From Xanthostigma xanthostigma (Eukaryota > Arthropoda > Insecta > Raphidioptera > Raphidiidae), in NCBI GenBank assembly GCA_963575645.1, contig OY754465.1, positions 56,567,901 to 56,631,900 on the forward strand: a DNA stretch of 64,000 nt, given 5' to 3'. This document shows positions 53,541 to 64,000 of this stretch, piece after piece. The position numbers were made by a program, and so were the translations under genes. Below the pieces are notes generated by a model that was given only the letters and a program-made list of their open reading frames with translations, was not told the DNA's origin and made no database searches. Positions within the stretch are counted from its first letter, which is position 1, and every line of letters begins with the position of its first letter.

Positions 53541-54336
53541 GAATAGTAAAACTAATAAATTAAAAATAATAAATAAATAATATCAATAAAAATAAATATA
53601 TAACAGAAATAAAATACTTCAATCGCGCTATTTTCCTAGCTATAAAACTATTTGGAATAGGTCTGAATGTTCATTCAGATCATCTTTTTAGCAAACGTAT
53701 CGTGTAAGCAATATTGTCTGTCTCAGTTCACTTAATGCTGTTAAACTACGGGCTAGAGAAAGAGGAAATTTTAACGATATCGTTTATTTTGGATACGCAA
53801 TACGAGCATTTATTTTTTTAACCCATGCATAATGAACATAATTTGTATTATTTATTAACGGTTTATGTTTTATTTTCATTTTTTATTTTCATTCTCGCAG
53901 CCGAACCGCCAATTTAATATGTCAGTACTTTTAATAGTTTGCGTATCTTAATTTAGTAATTTGCAAGCATTAAAAGTTGAAACAGAAAAGGAGCGTAAAT
54001 AAAACTTTATATAAAATAAGACAAATAAAATATTGTTTCATTGCACTAACAAAATTAGCAGTTTATAATAGTCCAAGAGCTATCAAACATTTTTGGGTAG
54101 GTATTTGAAGCGGCGTGAAAATTTGTGTAACACTTTTTCTGTAATGTCTGAACATAAGATCATACACCTGGTTGAAGGGTAGTTGGACTTAGCCAAGCGT
54201 TGAATTTGCAAAAAATAGTCGTTGAGACATTTTGAAATTTTAACACCTTCAAATGTAGTATTTAATAAAATTAAACATAAACAAGCCAATTTACTTAATC
54301 TGCGAGGTGGTTACAAAAGTGTCTATTATAGGTGAG
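53541..54336. other. No recognised feature
   Basis: AT-rich, no supported frame. Confidence 0.35.
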
Positions 54337-54446
54337 TGCGAGTAAGACGCTACGAATAGGTTGAAGTATGAGAGAGAAAGCGTATATGGGCGTATATACG
54401 CTCTCTCTCTCTCACATTTCCACCTACCCGTATAGCGTCTTGGCGC
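54337..54446. repeat. Foldback with GAGAGAGAAAGCGTATAT arms
   Basis: AGTAAGACGCTACGAATAGG, GAGAGAGAAAGCGTATAT and inverses meet around GGGCG. The arms are about 50 bases with a few mismatches. Confidence 0.75.
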
Positions 54447-54489
54447 ACATTTTCAGTGGATTTCTTAGTGAGCATTTATAAGTTAGACG

Positions 54490-54675
54490 CAGTGGCGGAT
54501 CCACGGGGGGGGGTTTTCGGGTCCAAACCCCCCCCTTCCTGAGAATCAAAAATCCCAAATTAAAATGTTACTGCGCGATAAAAAAAAGCTTTTCATGTTT
54601 TTCATGAATTTTCCGCAAAAGGAGTAAAAATTTTGCAAGAACCCCCCCCTTGCCGTAATCCTGGATCCGCCACTG
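54490..54675. mobile_element. hAT-type MITE with exact duplication GTTAGACG
   Basis: CAGTGGCGGATCCACGGG at the left and inverse CCTGGATCCGCCACTG at the right; GTTAGACG at 54482-54489 and 54676-54683. GGGGGGGG and CCCCCCC blocks follow the ends. 186 bases. The exactness of all parts suggests a young insertion. Confidence 0.93.
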
Positions 54676-54683
54676 GTTAGACG

Positions 54684-55053
54684 GTATTGTTATAGGTACA
54701 AAATATTCATAAAGTTACGGATATTTTCAAATTAGAAACATTTCTCAACTATCTGCAAAATAATTTAATTGATACTTTCAAAGAAACGATATATTATGTC
54801 ATATTACTTTGTTTGAAAATATTCGCACACCGCATTCGAGAATTTGCAAAATTTGCTGTCTCATCATATTATTACAACAAACATTTCAAGACAGTAAAAA
54901 AATATGAGTAGGTATAAACTATAAGTTCACCAGAATTTAACAGCCTATAGGTTTCACTATTCTGTCTGTCTGTCCATTCACTAAACTAAAAGATATACAA
55001 TAATGAAACAAGCCATGAAATATTATATAGGTATAAATAATATTGAATACCTG
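54684..55053. other. No recognised feature
   Basis: AT-rich, no supported frame. Confidence 0.35.
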
Positions 55054-55425
55054 CTAGCGGCCCGTCCCGGACCCCGGTTTCACCAGAGTGCAAAAGAACC
55101 GAATGGGGGGAGAGGGGACATGAGTACGCACATTAATCTTCGTTTACCGAGATGAATGTTGTGTCCAAATTTCATGATGATCGGAGTTACCGTTCAAAAG
55201 TTTTTGTCGGACGGACAAATTTTGAGTTAGGTATATTTTGCAACATTTTTCATTGATGCTCTCCACTCCTATTGATCGTAGCGTGATATTATATAGCCTA
55301 TAGCCTTCCTCGATAAATGGACTATCTAACAAAAAAAATTTCAGTTCGAACCAGTAGTTCCTGAGATTAGCGCGTTCAACCAAACAAACAAACTCTTCGC
55401 AGCTTTATATAGATATTAGTATAGA
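55054..55425 (-). mobile_element. Helitron family A, short form
   Basis: The minus strand starts A|TCTATACTAATATCTATATA and ends in GGGACGGGCCGCTAG. TTATATAGATATTAG near the start is a small internal duplication. It lacks the tRNA-like module. Confidence 0.82.
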
Positions 55426-55900
55426 TATTTATTATACACTTTGGGTTACATTATTGGAGTTTTCGTATAGAAATCCTTAATTTAACTCGATTAACAATAT
55501 AACATAATATGTGAGAATGTAACATTCTATTAGTGAAATATTTTTAAAATCGGTCCTGTAGTTTTTTTATTTAGGTATTTATTACAAACAAAAATACAAA
55601 TCTTTTATTTTTATAATATATTAGTACTTATAGATTGACTGCGCAAACCAAGCCAAGTCTAATATTTTTTTTCAGAACTAATAGGGGTCTCTCGCACCAT
55701 AAAAAGGGGATAGATAATAGCTGATTATATTTTAAAATTACAGTAAAAAAATGAGTGCGGTTGAAGTCAAACTTTTTTAATTTGTTTTTACCACTTTCTT
55801 TTTTTGGGAAATATTCATTCTCAAAATAAATCCCTCATAAATTAAATTACGTTGGTTTACGTCCTTCGCTATGTTTCACCTTTCGTTCTAGATAGTTTTT
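55426..55900. other. No recognised feature
   Basis: AT-rich, no supported frame. Confidence 0.35.
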
Positions 55901-56511
55901 ACAGATGCGTTTTGATGCCGTCGTCTGTCAATCGATAAATAGCAGAAAATGCGTAAACATGTTCCTTCCGTCAGAAAAAAGATGTGAGTTACTCTCAAGT
56001 AGCGCCCAAAGAGGTTTTACTTCAGAAATTTTGCGGTATTGTTTATTTCCTTGGTATTTTGGCCTTTTGGTAAATCCGCCACTTGCAAAATGTTTCGGAA
56101 ATCGCCTATCCATCTTGAAACGCATCCGAAAATTCTCATTTGAAGCAGAATTATTCCGATTGGGAACACCGATTTTTCGGGACTAATTGGTAGAGCTGTA
56201 AAAGTAACGAGAAATTGTGTACCCGTATGTATTCGTTACTTAAAGAACCAGTACCCGTTACTTTCGTATCGTTACTTTTCATACGACATACAATCGTGTA
56301 CTAGCATCAAGCATGTGTAAGCATCGCATCAAGGCGCGTCGCATACGTGATACGATATGACTCATGACTTCGTACTTTATTCACTGCACTGAATAGTAAA
56401 TATTATATAGTACTACGTGTAAGAATTAATCCCAAATATCACAATAACATCGCAATAAAATCAACGAATTTGAAATATGATTTGATACATATTGCATTGT
56501 ATTCATATAAC

Positions 56512-56989
56512 CAGTGGTGTTGTCGAGCCGGAACGGTCCGGAACGTCGTTCCGGTACTTCCTTTTTGGACAGGAACGCGTTCCGGAACTAAAGATGATTT
56601 CTGATAACGAGAATTCCAAACAATGAAAAAAATAATGTAAATCTTACTTTAGGATTTTATTAACATAATTTGTTTTTTTTTTCTCAAATCGACATAACAA
56701 TTGAAAAAATTTGTAACAATGTGCCAACAAATAGAAAAATTCCAAACAATGCAAAAAATAATGTAAATCTTACTTTAGGATTTTATTAACGTAATTTGTT
56801 TTTTTTTCTCAAATCGACATAACAATTGAAAAAATTTGTAACAATGTGTCAACAAATATAAAAATTCCAAACAATGAAAAAAATAATGTTAATGTATTTC
56901 AATTACAGCTTTTTACCTCTTTTCACCCCCCCAACCGTAATCAAATTTGGGAGCGTTCCGGTAAAAAAAAAATTAGCACAACACCACTG
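56512..56989. mobile_element. Nested hAT-type MITE with exact duplication CATATAAC
   Basis: CAGTGGTGTTGTCGAGCCGG at the left and inverse GTGCAACACCACTG-like end (TTAGCACAACACCACTG) at the right; CATATAAC at 56504-56511 and 56990-56997. GTTCCGG motifs follow both ends. The interior is a 126-base tandem repeat. Confidence 0.92.
56611..56890. repeat. 126-base tandem repeat, 2.2 copies
   Basis: Unit starts at 56613, 56739 and 56864 with ATTCCAAACAATG. Units 1 and 2 differ at only a few bases, so the duplication is recent or homogenised. It lies within the nested hAT MITE. Confidence 0.88.
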
Positions 56990-57144
56990 CATATAACCGT
57001 ATCAAACGAGTCGAACTGACATGGATACGAAACATGCGAGTAACGAAATGAATTTGTAAGTAACGATTGCTACTTCGAGTCAGACGATGTACCCGTTACT
57101 CAGTAACGAATACATATACGGTTTGTTACAGCTCTACTAATTGG

Positions 57145-57480
57145 ACGCCGTTTTAATAAAGTTAATTCCGAACCATCTGTGGCTGTTCCGCTGGTCGACA
57201 CCATTTGAAAGAAAGAAAGAAAGATTGCGGGCCGTGAAAGAGAATCAGGTGAGCTGTTCAAGGTGTCAAGTTCAAGCATCCCCCATCACATGAAAGATTT
57301 CAACGCCGACAACAACTGATACCCCGCGTTTGTTGTACAAAACGTACCGCCTTTTTATATAATATATCTTCATAATAATAATAATAATATATTATGATGT
57401 AACATATTTCACAATAACATAATATAGAAGGTATGCGGGAATCACGCACCTATACAAAAAATAGCACTTTATGTACCTAA
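57145..57480. other. Unique-looking segment, then AT-rich DNA
   Basis: 57145-57204 belongs to the split open frame. A GAAAGAAAGAAAGAAAG run lies at 57208. The rest has no supported frame. Confidence 0.35.
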
Positions 57481-57545
57481 TGGCCATATTCACCGAACAT
57501 ATGTAGTTATTTATTCGGTTCATTTGTTCTTCGGGTAACTATCCC
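57481..57545. mobile_element. Harbinger-like MITE family J, left-end fragment
   Basis: TAA|TGGCCATATTCACCGAAC and TTATTCGGTTCATTTGTTC as at 58059 and 10463. It breaks after about 65 bases. Confidence 0.65.
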
Positions 57546-57603
57546 TATATTATTAAACGATCTAATCTTGTATCTACCTATGTACCTATCTACCTATGTC
57601 CCT

Positions 57604-57722
57604 AAATATTTTCTTGAAAACGGCCCTAACGATTTGGATGAAATTTACTGAAAAGGGATTTTGGGGGGCAAAAAATCGTTTTAGCTAGGTCTCATCTCTC
57701 GAAAAAATCGTTTTCTTACAAA
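57604..57722. repeat. Dispersed repeat I, inverse copy
   Basis: AAACGGCCCTAACGATTTGG, ACTGAAAAGGGATTTTGGGG, GCTAGGTCTCATCTCTCG: inverse of 30770-30880. The preceding ACCTATGTACCTATCTACC run is a short tandem repeat. Confidence 0.65.
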
Positions 57723-58058
57723 ATTTATCATTATACAAATCATATTTTTGACGTATGAAAATACTTAAATATTGTAAATAGGTTTTGGAATTTTATACAA
57801 ACAATGAAACATTTGTTTTCAAAATATTATGACAGTTAATCTTTAATTACTATCCAAGTGAGACTTAAAATAAATACGTATTTGAATATCAGTATTTTAT
57901 TTAACTTTCCAAACAAAGCTCGGTCACCCAGGTACTAATAATAAATAACGATATTCAATTCACCAAACATAGATGAAGATACTTGTTTTACAAAAGCATA
58001 CAAATTTTTGACGAGATTTTAGACGCAGAATATTATTGCATAAGAAGCACACGCTTAA

Positions 58059-58623
58059 TGACCATATTCACCGAACGTAAGTTGTTATTTATTCGGTTCA
58101 TTTGTTTCATTCCTCCGAATAAATAGCGATAATTCAATTAACCAAACATAATTATGTTTACTGCGCAGGTATAAATCTATTCTGTCTTACTTCCATGATA
58201 TAAATATTTATTCGCTTGATAAAATAATAATAGCCGCCACATAGATCATAGTACCTAACCTATACATATAAACGTAGAGTATTATATCCTACAGTTTTCT
58301 CTTGTGAATTTATTTGTGTTGTTTATTAACCTTTTGTGCAGTGTAAAACATTAAAGTGGAAGTTGTGTGTGCAATTGGGTTAGGAAATTATTTTGTGAAA
58401 CTTTTTTGACGTTTACACTAACGCCATCGGTCGGATTTTTAGATGAACGTTAAAATATTCAACAAAAAGAGCAAGCAGTATAGTGCAGTGTATTATTTAT
58501 TCTTTAACTAACTTTTCTACCTGATAATTTGGTTGGTGAATTGAAAGTAAATTGTATTGTAATGAAAAATTTGTTCCAAGATTAGTAATTTCTATCTTCA
58601 ATAGTGTTCGATGAATATGGCCA
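58059..58623. mobile_element. Harbinger-like MITE family J, second copy
   Basis: TGACCATATTCACCGAACG to GATGAATATGGCCA. Flanks TAA (58056-58058) and TTA (58624-58626) both fit TWA. GACGTTTACACTAACGCCAT and AACTTTTCTACCTGATA are shared with 10463-11071. Confidence 0.72.
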
Positions 58624-59061
58624 TTAGAGAAAAAATTGGCTGCTAGATGAAATTACGCTTTTAATTTCAAATACTGCTATGCCTACTTGGTTATCACTTT
58701 ATCACTTTACAAGATAATAAAATAATGTGATAATAATATAAAACATGATAAGGTAATAAATGTCGTCGGAAACATATGTAAGATTTTATTACCGTAAAAT
58801 ATAAATAATATAAATAAATACATAAAATGGACTCTTGCAGAGTCGATTAAGAAACGGACGTAAATTGCATCGATGCAACATTGATTTATATACAACGTGT
58901 CTTTGCAAAACTGTGCATAATGTGCAGCGTTTAAATAAACATTTTATGCATAGTGACCCACAGTTTACAAACGATTCTTCGATCCAGTGCGTTATTAAAA
59001 ATCAGCGCGTTATAGAATTTTAAAATAACAATAATTATACTCCATATCAGGACTGGGCAAA
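58624..59061. other. No recognised feature
   Basis: The opposing frames at 58707-59023 show no recognisable motif. Confidence 0.35.
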
Positions 59062-59228
59062 TGGCCCGAATCCAAAAAAACATATTTTTAGAAAAAAAAT
59101 TGCGTCTGTTACTCTGTTAGCACGATCCAGATCAAACGGATAAGCGTATTGAAACCAAATTAGGGGAGGATGTTCGATATGCAAATATGAAGAGCCCTAT
59201 TGTTTTTGGGGAAAATCGGCGCATACAG
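59062..59228 (+). repeat. Dispersed repeat D, short copy
   Basis: CGAATCCAAAAAAACATATT, GTTAGCACGATCCAGATC, GAAGAGCCCTATTGTTTTTG, AATCGGCGCATAC. Confidence 0.6.
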
Positions 59229-59623
59229 ACAGTGATAGTTATAAACAAAGACACTCGTTTTTACATGTAATATACTGCATTACGTTCTAGATATACAATC
59301 TACTATTACAATGTTGTGTTGCGGAATATTTCTAAATTTTATTAACAACATTTATACAGGAAAAATTTTATGACGTGTCGGAATACTTAACTACGAAGTG
59401 TGTCATAGGGCACGTTGTGTAATCATAATAAATTAGAATTATCGAACATTTCAGACTTTTCCTGAAGGTCTCCTTCTTCGAGTTGATAATTCGTCGGAAG
59501 AAATGCCTCGGTCGAAAGTACGCATACTTTCGGCATCAATTTTAAGACAGAAAGTCTAACATTTATGCACTGGTGGGATTACATCATTACACGCACGCCA
59601 GGCGTTCTGCCTTAACATTGATG

Positions 59624-59972
59624 TCGGAAGTATAAAACGCGCCACGAATCTAAAAGGCTCGGAAGTTAGATGCGAATGCGGGCTTGCGCTTGTACAGTCT
59701 GTTGAAAAAATACAAACTCGCCACTCAACAAAACTAAAATCACAATAACAACTTGAAAATAGCGTACTCGACTGTACTTTAAAGCAGGAAAGCGAGTGGC
59801 AAAGGCAACGAGCGATCACGGCCAATCACCGACGAGCGCACGTTCCGTTGCAGGTAGCTGGGAGGTAGTGGGAGTCACAACGGCTCTAAAATGTGCCTTT
59901 GCGACGCTGTTTGTGACTAACTTCCGAACCTTTTAGATCCGTGGCGCGTATTATACGTATACTTTCGACCGA
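59624..59972. mobile_element. Inverted-repeat element in dispersed repeat F
   Basis: GGAAGTATAAAACGCGCCAC, GAATCTAAAAGGCTCGGAAGT and inverses at the right (ACTTCCGAACCTTTTAGATCC, GTGGCGCGTATTATACG). The arms are about 45 bases. The interior, richer in GC (GCGATCACGGCCAATCACC), has an unassigned minus-strand frame. Dispersed repeat F (CTTTCGGCATCAATTTTAAG) precedes it. Confidence 0.65.
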
Positions 59973-60026
59973 AATAATAGTATTTTTATACCTCGATCGA
60001 ATACTTTTGGCATATTTATTCTAACA

Positions 60027-60131
60027 GATATAATATTGCTTGGTGAATTGAAAGTAAATTTTATTCGAAAAAATAAATTTGTTCCAAGGTTAGTAGCTTC
60101 TATCTTTAATAGTGTTCGGTGAATATGAGCA
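60027..60131. mobile_element. Harbinger-like MITE family J, right-end fragment
   Basis: TTGGTGAATTGAAAGTAAATT-like sequence, TTTGTTCCAAGGTTAGTAG and GTGTTCGGTGAATATGAGCA. It could be the other end of the fragment at 57481, but the middle is missing. Confidence 0.6.
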
Positions 60132-60560
60132 TGTGTAGAAAAAACTTTATACCCGGCTATGTACGGGTTGGGTTAAAGGTTCCAATCGATATTAACTTGA
60201 GAAAAACCGCGAATAATAACAAGTTGTTTATAAAAAAGTGATTTTCTGTACTTTGTTGCATAAAATGAAGAGAAAAAACACTAGTATTTTACATACAGCC
60301 GTATAATGTTAATTTCTGTACGCTGAAATGGGAAATAAATTTTAAATATTATGAACACTTAAACTAAATTATAATAAAGTTTAACGAACAAGGTTATTTT
60401 TAGAAGTTGTTTTGCTCTTACATTATGTCAAAATATTAGGAAGAAACACCAATTTCTATTTAAATTATTATAATTAACATTTTTTAATGTGCTGACACTT
60501 GGTCATCAGGGATAGCATATTTATTATTTTTTTAAATAAAATTCAGACTTCGTTCTAAAC
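60132..60560. other. No recognised feature
   Basis: AT-rich, no supported frame. Confidence 0.35.
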
Positions 60561-60564
60561 TTAA

Positions 60565-60938
60565 GACAGCTACACACGAGGCTTGAAATGACGTCACTGC
60601 GGGCTCGCCTGCTAGCTCACAAGATAGATTTTAAAATTAGAAAAGGTGCTATTTTTCTCGCTACGTCCTCTGCTTGCTCTGAGCAAGAACCAATCAGGAA
60701 GCAGTATCTTGTCACGTGGGCGACATGGACAAACGCCCACAAACCAACATGGCGTCATTCTGCTCAGAGTCAGACAACAAACACGTTTTGCTCTGTGTTT
60801 ATATTTGAACTGTCACTGCGCGCGCACCAGATCTAGCCACAAAACAAGCTTGTGGAATGAGCACATAGAAGTAATCAAGAAAACCAGCGCTAGAAAACTA
60901 GTGATCAAATCTAGCAAGAAATCTAGCGGCAAATCCAG
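60565..60938 (+). mobile_element. TTAA-flanked MITE (copy 9)
   Basis: TTAA (60561-60564) then GACAGCTACACACGAGGC. About 40 bases near the left end are deleted and the right tip is lost (ends AAATCCAGCG). CRE TGACGTCA (about 60589), CCAATCAG (about 60689) and CACGTG (about 60714) are all intact. Overlapping frames are shadows. Confidence 0.82.
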
Positions 60939-61106
60939 CGGTTACATGTTATAAATTTAGTGAATGTTTCAAAAAACCGCAATATGAAAAAAAAAGTTGT
61001 TGCCTTTTTTCCGTAGAATCCGGGCTTTCTAGGGGGTGTAGTTTTAAGAATAATTAATCAAATAGATTAAAATTGATTCCGGCTTTCCGGAATTGCTCCG
61101 GCTTAA

Positions 61107-61385
61107 GGTCGCTGCACACGAGGCTGGTTTTGCCGCTACATTCCTCGCTAGATATGACTGCTGCTTTTCAAGCGCCGCTGGTTTTCGTGATGGCTTTTAT
61201 TTGTTCGCTTCACACGATGCATGGAAGGTTTTTTGCGCGCGCCGTGACACAATGTTAACAAAAGTAACAAAAGTGCGTGTTTATTGTCTCTGAACAGAAC
61301 ACACACTATGACGCCGTGGCTTGTTTGCGACCGTTTGGCCATGTCGCTCACGTGACGAGATACTGTTTCCTGATTGGAAAGCAGC
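61107..61385 (-). mobile_element. TTAA-flanked MITE (copy 10), truncated
   Basis: TTAA (61103-61106) then GGTCGCTGCACACGAGGCTGG. Minus orientation. CACGTG and CCAATCAG (inverse) are intact at about 61349 and 61370. It breaks before the CRE. Confidence 0.78.
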
Positions 61386-62407
61386 ATGCGTGTCTGTACT
61401 CAGCTTAAGAATTTATAGTGCTGTCACTTTCTAATTTAACTTTGTACATAAGTTAAAGTGAGATAGAAATTTGACAGCGCTGTACACATCTAACAGAGGT
61501 TACAGAATCGCGCCATTAGTAAGATAATTATTTCGACTTGAATGTTGAAATATACCGAAAAATAATAGAAACGGCTGATTTTTAAATTGAAACATCAAAA
61601 TAAATGAAACTGGTTAAATAAATCGCGCTGCTACTTCCCTTGGCGGGTTTTATGGGTGCACGCAACTTCACCGGAGGGGGGACCGGCAGTTTAATTAATA
61701 ATGAAATGTGTGGAATGCGGCTGTTTGATGCGGCTCACGCGCACAATGTTCTAACTCGCCGCGGTTCACAATAGCATCGCGATGGTAATATACTGGTGTT
61801 GATAAATTACTAAAAAAAATTTTAATAAAAGTTAACCTCCTTTAAAAAAGGCAACTAAAAAGCGTAAAATAATAAAATTTTGAGGTTGGCACCAATTTAA
61901 TTAGTTGAACTTTTTATGTAGGTACCTACATTTTCATTAAATTGGCAAAGACCTCAAAATTTTATTATTTTACGCTTTTTGAATGAGATTGATGGCTTTT
62001 TTATTTTTTACTTATAAGATAAGATAAGATAAGATTTTATTGTCATATTATAAAAGTAAGTTACAATTTTACATATTTTTATATTCTGGTTCCTTATTAA
62101 TTACCCAGTGGAATAAGCTTAATGCTAACATAAATGTTGTTTATTAGTAGTCTTATGTGTTACCATTTTTATTTTTTTTTTGTATATAGGGAAAAGTTAA
62201 AAAAAACCCTACTTTACTTATTAGTGGCTTTTAAAATGCGTATGTTTGCACGTTAACAACCACCTTCTTCCTAAATATTTTAATACTAGTTTCTGAGAAC
62301 TTTACCTTCTGAGCTTCACCTCTTTGTTTTAATAAATATTAAAAAAAATGCAAATTAAAAGAAAATATTCACTGCCCTCAATTTACAGCTTGTGTAGACG
62401 AATCATC
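61386..62407. other. No gene; foldback and LINE tail within
   Basis: 61857-61980 is a foldback (AAAGCGTAAAATAATAAAAT and inverse). At 62013-62055, ATAAGATAAGATAAGATTTT followed by ATTGTCATATTATAAAAG is, on the minus strand, a LINE 3' end with a short-unit tail. No coding part is recognised upstream of it. Confidence 0.5.
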
Positions 62408-62685
62408 CAGTGGCGTAACCTGAGGCCCGTGGTAAATTCCCTTAATATAAAAAAGCTTCACGTTATAAATCACGAAATAAAGTACATATTTGTAAAATTC
62501 GTGTAGGTATATCTTTGAGTAAAACCTAGCTTAAATTGATTAAAGACAAAATTTATAATCTTTTACCAAATTTTGTCATAAATGTTAGGTTCTTCCTGTC
62601 GTAACGGTCTCTCGGACCGGGGGCCCCCTCAGGCCAGGGGGCCGTGACATTTTGCCCGTTCTGTCACCCTATAGTTACGCCACTG
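62408..62685. mobile_element. hAT-like MITE with CAGTGGCGTAAC ends
   Basis: CAGTGGCGTAACCTGAGG at the left and inverse ATAGTTACGCCACTG at the right, with GGGGGCCCCC blocks near the right end. Flanking 8-mers do not match, so the duplication is lost or misplaced. Confidence 0.6.
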
Positions 62686-63572
62686 CATCCATTCATAAAT
62701 TCTAATTTTAAAAATAAAATACACAACTTTTGAATTTTTTTTTTTTATTTTAATTTTGATGTGGCTAATTTCGCATATAGGCGTAGAAGTCAAACAGCAA
62801 TATATTAAAAAAAAAAAAAAAATTTCCCAATAGTTTCGTTTCAACTTCAAATTAATTTTGTTTTTCTTTTTTTTTTCAGAGCAGCGAAATGTAACCACAA
62901 TTTTTAAACTGGTAAGTTTTTAAGTAGTATTTTTTTCCCGACATTTGTATTTTTTTTCTATTCATTTTCCTTATATTGGTAACGTCTACTGAGCACTATC
63001 CTGCCTGTAAATAACAATTTTGTATCTTTTCTCTATTTATGAAGGTATGTACTATTATTTTCACCGACTTGATTTTGTGATTTTTAACCTCTAAATACCT
63101 ACTTCTTCTACCCCATCTAGCTGTATCATTACATTCATTAACTGATTATGGTAGTTCAGAGAGGTGTTCGGAACGCTATGATTCGGATACATAAAATATA
63201 TAAGCAGGGGTTAACCTGAAGAAAAAATTTAACAATTTTTACTAGTGGAAACCAATTATGGCCAGGGCCCTTTTTGGAACATGCAAGGCCCTGAGCCGAA
63301 AACATATTGAAGGCCCCCTCAAGGAATTCGTAATGGATCAATAGAAGATCAATGTTTATGAATCTTGTAGGCGCTTTTTATTATACATTTTTATTTAATG
63401 TACCAAACATGTTTTTCTTCTTTACTATTACAATTATTTATTTCTCCATCCACTTTAACATATTTTGAGGGGGCCCCTTGTCCGGTCGGCCCAAATACTT
63501 AATACCTCTAATAATAATATATAAAACACCTGACGCTATTTATACGTATAGTACATGTAATGACTATTAAAC
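62686..63572. other. No gene recognised
   Basis: A/T runs, and GGGCCC-rich blocks at 63265-63320 and 63468-63490 (AAGGCCCTGAGCC, AGGGGGCCCCTTG) that may be ends of another decayed hAT-like element. Confidence 0.35.
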
Positions 63573-63835
63573 CAAGGGCGTAGATAGGGGGGGGGCTAAA
63601 GGGGGTAATTACCCCCCCTCTCCAGGATCATAATAATAAAAAATAAAACTGAAAATAACTCGAATGCCTGGCTAAAAATAAAATTTAGAAATACTTCTTG
63701 AAAAAATTTTTGTAAAATTGTTTTGGAAATTAATATTTTGCTTGACACCTTCCTTCGTGAGTATTCTTGCGTGATATTAATAAAACTATTAATTTTTTTT
63801 GCTTCCCCCTCAGAAAAAAAATATCTACGCTCTTG
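63573..63835. mobile_element. hAT-type MITE (family K), copy 2
   Basis: CAAGGGCGTAGATAGGGG and inverse-like ATATCTACGCTCTTG. Flanks TATTAAAC and CATTAAGG agree at 5 of 8 positions. The interior shares AATAATAAAAAATAAAACTG with the copy at 15610. Confidence 0.7.
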
Positions 63836-64000
63836 CATTAAGGTATATAACAGAAAACAAATTGGTTGGTACTATTTAATTCCATCACCGAAAAACTATA
63901 AAGAATATGATTTATTTTTATACATTATATAGTAAGCAATGTTAATTTCATAAAATTGTTACTATTTCTCTTGTAAACGAAATTAACTAATTTGCTGTCA

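Larger units (their letters stand above)
56191..57136. mobile_element. hAT-type element with exact duplication CTAATTGG
   Basis: TAGAGCTGTAAAAGTAACGAG at the left and inverse TTTGTTACAGCTCTA at the right; CTAATTGG at 56183-56190 and 57137-57144. GTAACGA / TCGTTAC units recur along both ends. It carries a second hAT element (56512-56989). Confidence 0.92.
55905..57204 (-). pseudogene. Open frame split by a nested hAT insertion (unassigned)
   Basis: On the minus strand an ATG at 57204-57202 in the context TTCAAATGG opens a frame MVSTSGTATDGSELTLLKRR. If the hAT element and one target duplication copy (56191-57144) are set aside, the frame runs on in phase through PISPEKSVF to a stop near 55990, about 78 codons. 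In the neighbouring frame the segment KHFASGGFTKRPKYQ stays open (55928-56125), so the original may also have had a frameshift. I recognise no family. The pieces are richer in GC and less repetitive than the surroundings, as an exon would be, but chance is possible. Confidence 0.3.

Noticed and set aside
57481..60131. A single Harbinger-like element split by a 2.5-kb insertion
   Set aside because: The two fragments represent only the first about 65 and last about 105 bases of a 609-base family; the missing middle is not accounted for.

Overview
This is insect-type nuclear DNA, AT-rich and almost entirely built from transposable elements. I find no bacterial or viral gene organisation, no intact protein-coding gene, no functional tRNA or rRNA gene and no CRISPR array. 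The insect assignment rests on the repeat classes: a Helitron with A|TC...CTRR|T ends of the Lep1-like kind known from Lepidoptera and other insects, Tc1/mariner, hAT, Harbinger-like and TTAA-flanked miniature elements, LINE 3' ends and a tRNA-derived SINE. I cannot fix the insect order from this window alone.

Layout. 1-4.7 kb: a long foldback, an inverted-repeat element, an old Helitron-like fragment, the first TTAA-flanked MITE and a cluster of GTGAA/TTCAC boxes. 4.7-6.3 kb: a mariner-type element with about 550-bp inverted repeats and a broken transposase. 6.6-7.6 kb: two Helitrons in a row. 9-17 kb: foldbacks, a TTAA MITE, a Harbinger-like MITE, a LINE 3' end and a Helitron with a tRNA-like module. 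17-23.9 kb: nested elements, a SINE, two facing Helitrons and a mariner MITE inside a hAT element. 25-31.5 kb: nested TTAA MITE, a mariner MITE sitting on the dyad axis of another, and a hAT element with a decayed transposase. 32.8-38 kb: a transposase C-terminus and several TTAA MITEs, one with a three-level nest. 39-45 kb: more Helitrons, a LINE remnant, a hAT carrying a MITE, and a pogo-like element in a microsatellite. 47-57 kb: five hAT MITEs with exact 8-bp target duplications, tandem repeats, and a nested hAT pair interrupting an open reading frame. 57-64 kb: Harbinger-like copies, TTAA MITEs and decayed repeats.

Nothing here forms an operon or pathway. The informative features are insertion order (about a dozen nestings, several with exact target duplications), two sets of non-autonomous elements with unexpected cargo (a tRNA-like module in the Helitron; a CRE/CCAAT/E-box array in the TTAA MITE), and remnants of the enzymes that may have moved some of them (a DD41D mariner-type transposase, a related transposase C-terminus and a hAT transposase C-terminus). 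Element classes are inferred from termini and target duplications read by eye; boundaries without an exact duplication are approximate.
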